From CAYUIS01 sp964444825 (GTDB taxonomy: Bacteria; Chloroflexota; Anaerolineae; B4-G1), in assembly GCA_964444825.1 (NCBI GenBank), contig CAYUIS010000023.1, positions 1 to 46,443 of the forward strand: a DNA stretch of 46,443 bases, given 5' to 3'. Position 1 is the first letter of the stretch. Each line of letters starts with the position of its first letter. Below, in pieces: positions 15,843 through 23,897 of the stretch. The notes under the pieces are model-generated. The model saw nothing but the letters and a program-made list of their open reading frames with translations. It was not told the origin of the DNA and did no database searches. Both the position numbers and the translations under genes were made by a program.

Positions 15843-16985
15843 CTATCGCAGCGAGCCAATCTCATCCTGCCAGCGGGCGACCAGCTCATCCCGCTTGGCG
15901 GCCCAGTCGGTAGGATCATAGCCCTCGATGAGCTTGACGTCCTCCAGGCCGTAGGTGCCCTCCATCAGCTCGACCCCCGGCACGACCGGGATGCGGTGGG
16001 CGATGTCATTGTGATAGCGCTGGAAGCCCTCGGTGAAGACATAGTCCACCCAGGCCTTAGCAGCGGCCTCGTGCTTTGAGCCCTTGATGATGGAGATACC
16101 TCCGATCTCGAACGGCGCCCCTTCCGACGGAAAGTTCAGCAAGACCGGCAATCCCTTGTCCTGCTGCACCTGGATGTCGTGGGCGAAGGAGATGCCGATG
16201 GCATACTCGCCCGCCGCGGCCATCTTGCCTGGCTGGCTGCCGGACTCGGTGTATTGCGCGACGTTGGCATCCATCTGCTTCCAAAAGTCAAAGCCACCAT
16301 CCACACCATAGAGCTGGCACAGGCCGCTGAGGACAGTATAAGCCGTGCCCGAGGCCGCTGGGCTGGCGATCACGATCTCACCCGCATAGACCGGGTCAAG
16401 CAAATCCTGCCACGACGTTGGGCACTCGGCCCCGATCTCCTCCAACCGCTCCGGGCTGCAGGCAAAGCCCATCACCCCGTAGTAGAAGCCGGTCCAGTAC
16501 CCTTCGGAGTCTTTGATCGCTCCCTCTGGAAATAGGCTCCAGCCTTTGCCTTTGTACGCCAGGGTCAGGCCATCTGCCGCCAGGTTAACGTGCGACAGAT
16601 TGGTCGTTCCAAACAGCAGATCGCCCTGGGGGTTGTCCTTCTCGGCACGAATGCGCTCCAGCGCCTCACCCGAGCTCATATCCAGGCAGTTCACGTCAAC
16701 GCCGTACAGATCTCTGAAGGTCGTGAACAGCACGCCCTGTTCCTCAGGGTCGAACATGCAGCCGTACAGGATCAGTTCACCGCCGATGGGCTCGGGGGTT
16801 ACCTCCACCTGTACCTGTACCTCCTTCTCTTCCACTACTGTCACTTCCCGGGTAACCTCTACCTCGGTCTCTACCTTCACTTCCCGGGTGACCTCCACCG
16901 TCTGCACGATCGGCGTAGGAGTGGCGCAGGACACCAACATCAAGGCGGCTGCGACGAGGACTGAAAGTCGTCCAAAGGTTTTCAT
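15843..16985 (-). CDS. ABC transporter substrate-binding lipoprotein (Fbp/Afu type)
   Basis: A 380-residue binding protein. Signal peptide residues 1-19 end at a lipobox (LVSC, Cys20). Residues about 26-64 form a repetitive Val/Glu/Thr linker (VEVTREV-like units), visible in the DNA as short direct repeats. The binding domain belongs to the ferric/2-aminoethylphosphonate/AfuA group (DLLFGTTNLSH, SGTAYTVLSG, SGSQPGKMAAAGEYAIG). AGGAGGAG lies 8 nt before ATG 16985; an ATG at 17009 lies before this site. AfuA of Actinobacillus binds hexose 6-phosphates, and the nearby kinases, isomerases and phosphatases make a similar ligand plausible, but the ligand is not proven. Confidence 0.85.
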   Translation of the reverse strand: MKTFGRLSVLVAAALMLVSCATPTPIVQTVEVTREVKVETEVEVTREVTVVEEKEVQVQVEVTPEPIGGELILYGCMFDPEEQGVLFTTFRDLYGVDVNCLDMSSGEALERIRAEKDNPQGDLLFGTTNLSHVNLAADGLTLAYKGKGWSLFPEGAIKDSEGYWTGFYYGVMGFACSPERLEEIGAECPTSWQDLLDPVYAGEIVIASPAASGTAYTVLSGLCQLYGVDGGFDFWKQMDANVAQYTESGSQPGKMAAAGEYAIGISFAHDIQVQQDKGLPVLLNFPSEGAPFEIGGISIIKGSKHEAAAKAWVDYVFTEGFQRYHNDIAHRIPVVPGVELMEGTYGLEDVKLIEGYDPTDWAAKRDELVARWQDEIGSLR

Positions 16986-17071
16986 TGGTATTCTCCTCCT
17001 CATGTTCATAAGTTGTCGGTCAGTAGCATATACCTATCGGATTAAACGGCTGTTAGGAAGATTGTTCCGCT

Positions 17072-17083
17072 TCACCTCCTTTC
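17072..17083 (-). promoter_or_regulatory. 16S-tail-complementary leader element
   Basis: On the minus strand this reads GAAAGGAGGTGA, complementary to almost the whole 16S rRNA tail. It is 86 nt upstream of the binding-protein ATG, which has its own AGGAGGAG. No ATG follows; the only in-register start would be a GTG overlapping the element, giving 13 codons. It corresponds to the elements at 2301-2312 and 35534-35546. Confidence 0.4.
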
Positions 17084-17117
17084 CTCTTCTGACAAGCGAT
17101 TCACCTTTACGCGGGGA

Positions 17118-17149
17118 GCTTCCTGCGGAACCTACAGGTAGCAGGAAGC
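17118..17149 (-). promoter_or_regulatory. Hairpin in the leader of the Afu-type operon
   Basis: The 9-bp arms GCTTCCTGC (17118-17126) and GCAGGAAGC (17141-17149) are perfect, and the 14-nt loop can pair further (CCT with AGG). It lies inside the predicted leader RNA, between the promoter and the binding-protein gene. It could affect message stability or be part of a regulatory leader. I do not recognise a known riboswitch. Confidence 0.4.
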
Positions 17150-17196
17150 AAAACACCCGGAGAACAACTATGGACACACCGATCAGCGTGTGCCTT

Positions 17197-17206
17197 CACG
17201 CGCGTG
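17197..17206. promoter_or_regulatory. Short palindrome at the Afu-operon start site
   Basis: CACGCGCGTG is a perfect 10-bp palindrome with a central CpG. It touches the -10 box at 17206-17211 and covers the expected start site. It resembles the CACGTG-centred operators loosely and could be a weaker LacI-family site. Confidence 0.4.
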
Positions 17207-17234
17207 TTATACCATAGCTCATATGTCTTGTCAA
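17206..17234 (-). promoter_or_regulatory. Sigma-70-like promoter of the Afu-type operon
   Basis: On the minus strand, TTGACA (17234-17229) and TATAAC (17211-17206) are separated by exactly 17 bp. It should drive the binding-protein, permease, ATPase and HAD genes (16985 down to 12194). Confidence 0.7.
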
Positions 17235-17347
17235 TCAGCGTTTTTGCTGACCTTACCATGCCCGCGCTATGGGTCCTCTGCATCCCCAGGCGGCGAGCGA
17301 TAGCGTCAGGGGAATAGCCCATCTCTACATCGTACAATGGATCGCTT

Positions 17348-17361
17348 TGCACACGTGTGCG
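17348..17361. promoter_or_regulatory. LacI-type operator palindrome
   Basis: TGCACACGTGTGCG shares its 13 central and left bases with the palindrome at 37-50; the core GCACACGTGTGC is perfect. It lies about 115 bp upstream of the -35 box of the Afu-type promoter and directly after the transglutaminase stop. It also overlaps a 7-bp hairpin (17357-17376) that might form at the 3' end of the transglutaminase message. Confidence 0.5.
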
Positions 17362-17365
17362 ACGA

Positions 17366-19741
17366 CTATGTCGCACTCCCTGACCTTTCAAGTGCTATTT
17401 TCTGTCGCACCCACGCCGCCCACAAACGCCGATGTAACCGCCGCCAGGTACGGATCGCCCGTCTCTGGTCGTCGGCATCCGGCGGGCAAGCCGCGTAACT
17501 TGCGAGCACGTGAAAGGCGCTCAGCCACTGTACCTCCTGGACAACGGGGGTCAGGGCTGTTGTCCAATACCTGCCCTGCGCCAGCGCGGCAACGTGCGTG
17601 CCAAGGGATGTGGCGAACTCGTAAGGCGTGTCTCCCTCCTCCATCGGCACGCTCAGTCGTTGTCCATCACGCCGCAGGCGTCGATACAGAATCATCGCGG
17701 TCGCCGCCGGTGCCGAGAGACGCAGTCGCCAGCCATCAGCCATCCACCAAATGACACTGGCCAGCGCTAGCAGGGCAAGACCGCCGAATAGACTCCACCA
17801 CCCAAACTGGTATAGAATACCTGATTCCGGGGGTGCTGGCTGAAGCCACTCCTCCGGTTCGGGCCATTCGATCTGACGGAGTTCGTCCTGGCGCTCGATG
17901 GGCGGTCGCCCGGCCGTTGGCTCGAACTCCACCCATCCATAACGAGGGAGGTACACCTCCGCCCACGCGTGAGCGTCGGCTTCGGTGACGATATAGCGGC
18001 TGTTCTCAGCGTCGTAGGTTCCGCCAAAGTAGCCCACCACCAGACGAGCTGGCAGGCCAGCCGCTCGTGCCAGCACCACCATCGCTGTAGCATAATAATC
18101 ACAGTAACCCCGCTGCAGGTCGAAGATAAAGTAATCGACAACATCCTGGTCAGGCGGGGGCAATGGCACATCGAGAGAGTAGGGGAACGTTCGCAGATAG
18201 GCTTCTATGACACGGGCTCGATCGTAGGCGGTGGGCTCGGTAGCCGTCAGATGGCGCGCTAGCGCCAGTACCCGAACGGGAATCCCGTCGGGGAGGTGCA
18301 GGTAGCCACCGCTATGTTCAAGCCCTGCGAGGTCGGTTCCAGCAGATCGAAGCTGCTCCTCACTCACCACCGGTACCACCGAGTCAGCTCGATACGTGCC
18401 GGCTTCTATTGACGCGGCAAAAACGTCTTCAGACGCACGCCAGGCGACCTCAAAGTCCCGGTCGGCCGTGACCAGCGAGCCAGCCACGTAGAGCAAGCCG
18501 CCCACATCGCCGACGACCTCAACCTCCTGCCGCACGACCCGATGGGCAGGCCAGCCCGTCGGCGCAATGGCCTGCTGACCAGCCTCGTATTCGAACGTCT
18601 GCGTGGGTCCTGTGTACCAGCCACGCCCGTCGTAGCGATCGTAGGTGATGCTGCGCCAGTAGTAGCGCACCGGTGATGCGTTCGGCAGGGCGTCCGACAG
18701 ATCGCCTGACAGATCGTCTATCCGGACGACCATCATCACCCTCCTGGAGAGTTCTGATCCGGAGCCGACCAGATGGCGCCGTGGCAAACCACCCGCACGC
18801 ACTGCGGCAAAGGCAGCCGTATCCTCGGGTTGCCGCATCAACCCCAGCGATGTAGTGATCTGCTCTGTCTGGAACGTCTCTCCCTCGGTCCAGTGCCGCA
18901 CCAGGTCGGCGATGTCGCGCACCGAGAACGTCGGCGCCAGCGCGGCCACTGTCATTAACGTCAGCGCCAGGAGGATCCCCCAGACCATCAGGTCCCTCCG
19001 AATCTCAGGGGAAAAGTCAGTCCCAGTGGTCTGCCAGTGACACTCGCGAGCATCGTGCTTCCTCAACACGATCAGCAGCGATGTCGCCCCCATCAGAAGC
19101 AACAGGACATCGGAACTCGCCCCCGCATAGAAGAGGGTGGTCGAAAGTAATGCACCAGCCGGGACGACTCCCCACAGTGGTCGATTGTGCCGGCGCACCA
19201 TCCAGCCTGCCCAGGCAGCGACTGCCCACACCGTCATACACCATACTAACACCGCCGCCACCGGATCAAAAAAGGAATCTCCTGTAAGGAACGCTAGCAC
19301 CCAGTCACGACCACGGTTCAGCAGCGTGATCATGTCTGCCCAGAGCTCCACAAGCGCCAGTGCAACCGACATCCACCCCGGTGTTGGGCCGCCCAGGAAC
19401 CAATGCCAGACAGTCCGCGCCAGCTCGCCCAGGGCTAGCAGTACTGCCATCAGCTTGCTCCACAATCCTCCAACCCACAGGAGAACCACGCCACTGCCCA
19501 GTGCAGGGACAAGCAGCCCTGCCTGCCAGCCCGGCAGCGGCGATACACCCATTCCCCACCCAATCAGCAGACCCATCACAATCAGGGTCAGTAGGAGCCA
19601 CATGTCCAGGCCGCGAACATTGTCGCTCAGCCCGACCGCCAGGCTGCCCAGTACCGCCAAGGACAAGGCCAGAGAGAGCCAGGTCGACCGCCCTATCCTG
19701 CGAATCGGTCCAGTGATCAGAATTCTCGTCGGGCTTCTCAC
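17366..19741 (-). CDS. TgpA-like membrane transglutaminase
   Basis: A 791-residue protein of the DUF3488/transglutaminase-core (TgpA) type. About six to eight N-terminal membrane segments come first, then an extracytoplasmic transglutaminase domain, a late membrane segment (about residues 650-665) and a cytoplasmic tail. The catalytic residues are Cys547 (RGYCDYYATAM), His591 (DAHAWAEVY) and, in the usual Asp position, Glu607 (VEFEPTAG). The start is GTG 19741, overlapping the DUF58 stop as GTGA with GGAGGT 10 nt upstream; an earlier start would lie inside the DUF58 gene. The cellular role of the family is poorly defined; it is probably linked to cell-envelope protein processing. Confidence 0.82.
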   Translation of the reverse strand: MRSPTRILITGPIRRIGRSTWLSLALSLAVLGSLAVGLSDNVRGLDMWLLLTLIVMGLLIGWGMGVSPLPGWQAGLLVPALGSGVVLLWVGGLWSKLMAVLLALGELARTVWHWFLGGPTPGWMSVALALVELWADMITLLNRGRDWVLAFLTGDSFFDPVAAVLVWCMTVWAVAAWAGWMVRRHNRPLWGVVPAGALLSTTLFYAGASSDVLLLLMGATSLLIVLRKHDARECHWQTTGTDFSPEIRRDLMVWGILLALTLMTVAALAPTFSVRDIADLVRHWTEGETFQTEQITTSLGLMRQPEDTAAFAAVRAGGLPRRHLVGSGSELSRRVMMVVRIDDLSGDLSDALPNASPVRYYWRSITYDRYDGRGWYTGPTQTFEYEAGQQAIAPTGWPAHRVVRQEVEVVGDVGGLLYVAGSLVTADRDFEVAWRASEDVFAASIEAGTYRADSVVPVVSEEQLRSAGTDLAGLEHSGGYLHLPDGIPVRVLALARHLTATEPTAYDRARVIEAYLRTFPYSLDVPLPPPDQDVVDYFIFDLQRGYCDYYATAMVVLARAAGLPARLVVGYFGGTYDAENSRYIVTEADAHAWAEVYLPRYGWVEFEPTAGRPPIERQDELRQIEWPEPEEWLQPAPPESGILYQFGWWSLFGGLALLALASVIWWMADGWRLRLSAPAATAMILYRRLRRDGQRLSVPMEEGDTPYEFATSLGTHVAALAQGRYWTTALTPVVQEVQWLSAFHVLASYAACPPDADDQRRAIRTWRRLHRRLWAAWVRQKIALERSGSAT

Positions 19742-21015
19742 TGGGACAGCGACCTCCACAGTTTGTGACGGGCTAGGCGCGCCCAGGTTGTCTGTCTCGC
19801 ATCCTGGATGAGGCGAGCCTCGGACTGCTCGAGAACGTCGCGGGTGATGACATAGTGCAGCACCCCCAGATCTGTAAGCAAGGACCGCGCCGCCCTCATG
19901 TCGCCCGTCCCACCGAAGGACCCGGGATCGAGCAACAATACCGTGGGAGTGACTCCCCGACGCCACAGCGGGACAAGTGCCTCGACCCAGGCGCAGTCCG
20001 TGGCCGGTGTGATGATCACCAGACTCGTGTATTGTCCAAACGTGGGCTGTATCTGGGCTAGCAACTCGGCCAGGGGGCACGGCCCAAGCGAGACCAGCGC
20101 CAAGGTGTGCGAGATCTCCAGGAGTTGGCCTCTACCTTTCCGCGGCGGAAGCCACGCCAGTTCCTCGCCATGAACTGCAAGCCCCACCGCCTGTCCCGCC
20201 TGTAACCCCCAATCAGCTAGCGACGCGGCCAGGATCACACCATGCTCCTCAGTCGCATCGGGTCCCTCGCCCGCCTGAACGCGCTCATCCATATCCAGTA
20301 GAATCCACCAATCGCTGGCGGGGGTGCCGTCAAAGCTCCTCACGAACAAACCATCATGACGAGCAGAGGATCGCCAGTGGATCCAGTGAAGGCTATCGCC
20401 AGGGCAGTACTCTCGCACACCAGCCGCGCAGACTGTGGGCTCGAGAGCGTTGGGGCGGGGACGTCCTTCGCCGATGCGCCCCGCTGGTGCCACCTCAATG
20501 GCTGGCAAAGGAAGGATAGGGGGCATAACCAATAACGGGAGCGACTCGGGGTACACTAGAGTAGCCGTGTACAACCCAAAAGGGTCTCCAATTCGTATAC
20601 TGGTCGGGCCGAGGGTGAAGAGACCCCGACGCCTGCAGATCGCCCGCTTGTACCAACGCGTCGAGTTTCCGCCGCCCACGCCGGTGGCTCGCCCGGTTTG
20701 ATAGCCGGGCATGGTGGAGTGGTCCAACACCTCGATCCACAGCGCCGGCCATCGAGAGTCATTGGTCAGTGTGAAGCGCTCCTGCATAAAGTCGCCTACG
20801 CTGACCCAACCGAAGCGCAACTCGCGAGTGAGGCGCAGCCCACGCGTCAACGACCGCGTCCACAGGTAGCTGACTAACCAGATCCCCCCCAGTCCGATCA
20901 ACAGGATCTGCCAGCCCCGGTAGGGTGATGCCAGATGCAGTATCAGGAGCAAACTGACGAGGACAGGTACCAACCACGACTTGAGATGCACGTGAGGCCT
21001 GAATACGTGGCTCAC
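19738..21015 (-). CDS. DUF58 domain protein
   Basis: A 425-residue protein with two N-terminal membrane segments (residues about 12-45), a middle extracytoplasmic or beta-rich part, and the DUF58 signature REYCPGDSLHWIHWRSSAR followed by a von Willebrand A-like region (WWILLDMDERV). Such genes usually sit beside a MoxR-type AAA+ ATPase and a transglutaminase. Here the transglutaminase is present and translationally coupled, but no MoxR gene is adjacent. GTG 21015 is the likely start, with only a weak ribosome site. Confidence 0.82.
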   Translation of the reverse strand: MSHVFRPHVHLKSWLVPVLVSLLLILHLASPYRGWQILLIGLGGIWLVSYLWTRSLTRGLRLTRELRFGWVSVGDFMQERFTLTNDSRWPALWIEVLDHSTMPGYQTGRATGVGGGNSTRWYKRAICRRRGLFTLGPTSIRIGDPFGLYTATLVYPESLPLLVMPPILPLPAIEVAPAGRIGEGRPRPNALEPTVCAAGVREYCPGDSLHWIHWRSSARHDGLFVRSFDGTPASDWWILLDMDERVQAGEGPDATEEHGVILAASLADWGLQAGQAVGLAVHGEELAWLPPRKGRGQLLEISHTLALVSLGPCPLAELLAQIQPTFGQYTSLVIITPATDCAWVEALVPLWRRGVTPTVLLLDPGSFGGTGDMRAARSLLTDLGVLHYVITRDVLEQSEARLIQDARQTTWARLARHKLWRSLSQ

Positions 21016-21093
21016 TGTTTCATCCCAGCACAGCCGGCCGTCCTAGCCCGGCGCGTTTGCAGGACCAGGACGCAGCGCAGACCGCGGTGTCTG

Positions 21094-22110
21094 TCAGTCG
21101 ATTTCGCTGAGGCTGACCGGGCGATTCTCTTTGCAGGATTTGCGGGCCGCGTACCCCATGACAACCGGGACACGCCCGTCAATGCCGGTGACCGACGGTG
21201 TCAGGTCCTTCTGGACACACTCGACGAATGCCTTCATCTCGGCGATGTAGGAGTCGATGTAGCGCTCCACAAAAAAGTTGAGCGGCAGGTCCCGATGGAC
21301 ACTCTGGGCATCGCTGACCACCGTGGAATTGGGGTAGTTGTTGTCGGCGCTGACAGCCCCGCCGCTGCCAAAGACCTCGACGCGCTGGTCATAGCCGTAG
21401 ACCGCCTGGCGACTGTTGTCAATCGTGCCGATGACGCCGTTCTCGAAACGGAGGGTGATGACCGCCGTATCTATGTCGCCAGCATCGCCGATCGCTGGAT
21501 CCACCATCACGCCACCAGCCGCATAGACCTCCTCTACCTCGCTGTCGATAAGGTAGCGAGCCATGTCGAAATCGTGGATGGTCATGTCCAAAAAGATGCC
21601 GCCGGAGACCTTGACGTACTCGATCGGTGGGGGTGCTGGATCCCGGCTGGTAATGCGCAATATGTGGGGCTCTCCAATCTTGCCAGCCGCCACCATCTCC
21701 CGGACGCGCCGAAAGTTGGGGTCAAAGCGCCGGTTGAAGCCGATCTGCAGCTTGACTCCCGCCTTTTCCACCGCCGCCAATGCCCGGTCGATGCGGGCCA
21801 GATCAAAGTCGATCGGCTTCTCGCAAAAGATGTGTTTGCCAGCGGCGGCAGCCTCTTCGATCATCTGGGCGTGGGTGTCAGTGCTGGAACAGATGATGAC
21901 AGCCTTGACGTCTGGATCTTCCATTATAGCCCGATGATCCTGGGTGACCGCGGGAATGCCCAGCTCGGCGGCGCACCTCTGAGCAGACTCCAGAACGATG
22001 TCGGATACGGCCAGCAGGTCAGCCTGCGGGATGCGGAAAGCCAGATGTTCGGCGTGGAGACGGCCGATCCGCCCCGTGCCGATCAGCCCTACGTTGACTC
22101 CAGAAGACAT
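21094..22110 (-). CDS. iolG: Inositol 2-dehydrogenase
   Basis: A 338-residue Gfo/Idh/MocA oxidoreductase that oxidises myo-inositol to scyllo-inosose with NAD. The Rossmann motif is GLIGTGRIGRLH (residues 8-19), and the catalytic set Lys98 (CEKP), Asp175 and His179 (GGIFLDMTIHDFD) matches that of Bacillus inositol dehydrogenase. The segments EYVKVSGGIF and DNSRQAVYGYDQR are characteristic of IolG. AAAGGAGG precedes the ATG. It stands alone between the DUF58 and DUF47 genes. The iolI gene at 8630 and two PfkB kinases support an inositol role; a related sugar substrate such as D-chiro-inositol or glucose is possible. Confidence 0.85.
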   Translation of the reverse strand: MSSGVNVGLIGTGRIGRLHAEHLAFRIPQADLLAVSDIVLESAQRCAAELGIPAVTQDHRAIMEDPDVKAVIICSSTDTHAQMIEEAAAAGKHIFCEKPIDFDLARIDRALAAVEKAGVKLQIGFNRRFDPNFRRVREMVAAGKIGEPHILRITSRDPAPPPIEYVKVSGGIFLDMTIHDFDMARYLIDSEVEEVYAAGGVMVDPAIGDAGDIDTAVITLRFENGVIGTIDNSRQAVYGYDQRVEVFGSGGAVSADNNYPNSTVVSDAQSVHRDLPLNFFVERYIDSYIAEMKAFVECVQKDLTPSVTGIDGRVPVVMGYAARKSCKENRPVSLSEID

Positions 22111-22171
22111 GCTTTTCCTCCTTTAGCCAAAAAATGAGTGTCCATCAGCGACTTGTTAGCACCATACTACA

Positions 22172-22804
22172 CTACGCGGCCATCTTGACCACGATATCCG
22201 TGATCACGTTGGCCGCCTCGTCCCCTCGATCCGCGGCGTTGCTCAGGTGGCGGTAGATCTCCCGCAGCTTTAACATTTCCACCACGTGATCCACATCGCG
22301 GGGCCCATTGAAGAGCTCAGCCAGCGCTTCCCGGTAGACCTGCTCTACCCGGTTCTCCAGCGCCTTGGCCCGCACCGCGTGATCCTCTGCCACCTGAGGG
22401 TGATCGAAGATGCGCAGCATCGCCATATGTATCTCCCGTGCCGCATCTACCAGCAGAGAAACCACTCGCCTCATAAAGTCGTTAGGCTTAACCTCTAAAA
22501 CCACCATCTCCCTGATCGTGGTGTAAGCATAGTCCAACACGTCATCTATAGCTCTAGACAGGGAATGGATGTCCTCACGGTCCATAGGCGTGACAAAGGT
22601 ACGGTTCAGTTCATCGATGAGAATCCGCCGCACCTCGTCCGCTTCCTTCTCCAGACGCTCCACCTCGTCGGCTCGCTTGGAGGAAGGTTTCTCCAGGTAA
22701 GAGAGAAGAGCTTCCATTCCCAACACAGCAAACTCGGACTGCTCCCTGAGCAACTCGACGAACCGATCCGGACGACGCTTGAATAAACGCTTTAATCTTT
22801 CCAT
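22172..22804 (-). CDS. DUF47/PhoU-like protein, Pit accessory
   Basis: A 210-residue all-helical protein of the DUF47 family, related to PhoU. Helical segments with acidic repeats (EEVRRIL-like, DREDIHSLSRAIDDVLDYAYT) match the family. DUF47 proteins are normally encoded next to Pit phosphate transporters and modulate them. Here the Pit gene is directly upstream, 3 nt away, so the pair is translationally linked. It probably acts at the inner face of the membrane. Confidence 0.85.
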   Translation of the reverse strand: MERLKRLFKRRPDRFVELLREQSEFAVLGMEALLSYLEKPSSKRADEVERLEKEADEVRRILIDELNRTFVTPMDREDIHSLSRAIDDVLDYAYTTIREMVVLEVKPNDFMRRVVSLLVDAAREIHMAMLRIFDHPQVAEDHAVRAKALENRVEQVYREALAELFNGPRDVDHVVEMLKLREIYRHLSNAADRGDEAANVITDIVVKMAA

Positions 22805-22807
22805 TGC

Positions 22808-23809
22808 TCACACAAACCTTTCTATTACCATGTAGCAAAGCACCGCTATCAGCGCTGACATCGGAATAGTCAATAACCAGGCCGTCACAATCTGCCTCGC
22901 CACCCCCCAGCGCACCTTGCTCACCCGCTCGGCCGAGCCTACCCCCCAAATAGTGCTGCTGACCACGTGGGTCGTGCTGACCGGGCCGCCGATGAGCGCC
23001 GCCGCCAGAATCATCGACGCCGAGGCGATCTGAGAAGTGAAACTGTGCACCGGCCTAACCTTGTAGAATTTGCCGCCCAGCGTGTGGATGATCCGCCAGC
23101 CCCCCAGCGCCGATCCCAGGGCCATTGCTGCAGCGCTAGCGAGGATCACCCAGGTGGGAACTATGAAGTGGGACAGGGCCCCTCCGGCCAGCAATCCCAT
23201 CGTGATGATCCCCATCGTCTTCTGCGCATCGTTAGTTCCGTGGCTCAGCGCCAGCGCCGTGGCAGTCACCATCTGGCCTCGCTGAAAGAAATTGTTGATC
23301 CGTGGAGTCGCCCCACGGGCTAGAAAAAGGACCACCTTCATCAGCAAGTACCCGGCGAGCATCCCCACAACTGGAGAGAGAAGCAGGGTCAGGAGTACTT
23401 TCATAAGGCCCGGCAAAAGGATAGCTTCCGGACCATATCCAAAGGCTGCCACCCCGATCAATCCACCCATCAGGGCATGGGAAGTACTGGAAGGAATACC
23501 CAACAGCCAGGTGAGCACATTCCAGACGATAGCCCCCAGAAGCGCGGCCAGGATCACCGGCATAGTGGCTGCCGTCTCCGTCACTACCTCGTGGCCGATG
23601 GTCGTGGCTACAGCCACACCAAACAGAAACGGACCGGCAAAGTTGGCGACAGCGTTGAGCAACAACGCCCTTCGTGGCCCCATCGCTCGTGAGGCAATCA
23701 GCGTCGCCACCGTGTTGGCGCTATCGTGAAACCCATTCAGGAGATCAAACACCAGCGCCGTGGCAATAAACAGGGCCAAGAACGGAGAAATCCCCACCAG
23801 ACCTTCCAT
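22808..23809 (-). CDS. pit: Pit-type inorganic phosphate transporter
   Basis: A 333-residue membrane transporter of the PiT family, moving metal-phosphate with protons or sodium. Both repeats of the family signature are visible: NGFHDSANTVATLI near residue 25 and LSHGTNDAQKTMGI near residue 190. About ten membrane segments are expected; the length matches compact bacterial members. GGAGGAG precedes the ATG. With the DUF47 gene it forms a standard two-gene unit. Three phosphodiesterase genes lie within 7 kb and could release phosphate or phosphate esters. Confidence 0.9.
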   Translation of the reverse strand: MEGLVGISPFLALFIATALVFDLLNGFHDSANTVATLIASRAMGPRRALLLNAVANFAGPFLFGVAVATTIGHEVVTETAATMPVILAALLGAIVWNVLTWLLGIPSSTSHALMGGLIGVAAFGYGPEAILLPGLMKVLLTLLLSPVVGMLAGYLLMKVVLFLARGATPRINNFFQRGQMVTATALALSHGTNDAQKTMGIITMGLLAGGALSHFIVPTWVILASAAAMALGSALGGWRIIHTLGGKFYKVRPVHSFTSQIASASMILAAALIGGPVSTTHVVSSTIWGVGSAERVSKVRWGVARQIVTAWLLTIPMSALIAVLCYMVIERFV

Positions 23810-23897
23810 ACAAACTCCTCCAGTCTAGACCGCCCCCAATGTCAACCAGCGTCGCCACCAACCGACGGCCAGTTTATTGTCAAAGTCATGTCTCATC

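Larger units (their letters stand above)
16986..17365. other. 380-bp regulatory gap upstream of the Afu-type operon
   Basis: No convincing gene lies here. On the minus strand it holds, in order towards the binding-protein gene, a LacI-type palindrome (17348-17361), a strong promoter (17206-17234), a second palindrome (17197-17206), a hairpin (17118-17149) and the leader element at 17072-17083. The transcript would have a leader of about 210 nt, long for this genome. A minus-strand frame through 17391-17107 includes a helix-turn-helix-like stretch (GYSPDAIARRLGM) but no complete domain. Confidence 0.6.

Noticed and set aside
17107..17391. A minus-strand frame with a helix-turn-helix-like stretch upstream of the Afu-type operon
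   Set aside because: The similarity covers about 14 residues only, the frame crosses a strong promoter and leader, and no start signal is present. A decayed regulator cannot be excluded.
20935..22137. A 400-codon plus-strand frame opposite iolG and the DUF58 start
   Set aside because: It is the mirror of well-conserved iolG and DUF58 codons, with no domain, ribosome site or promoter of its own.
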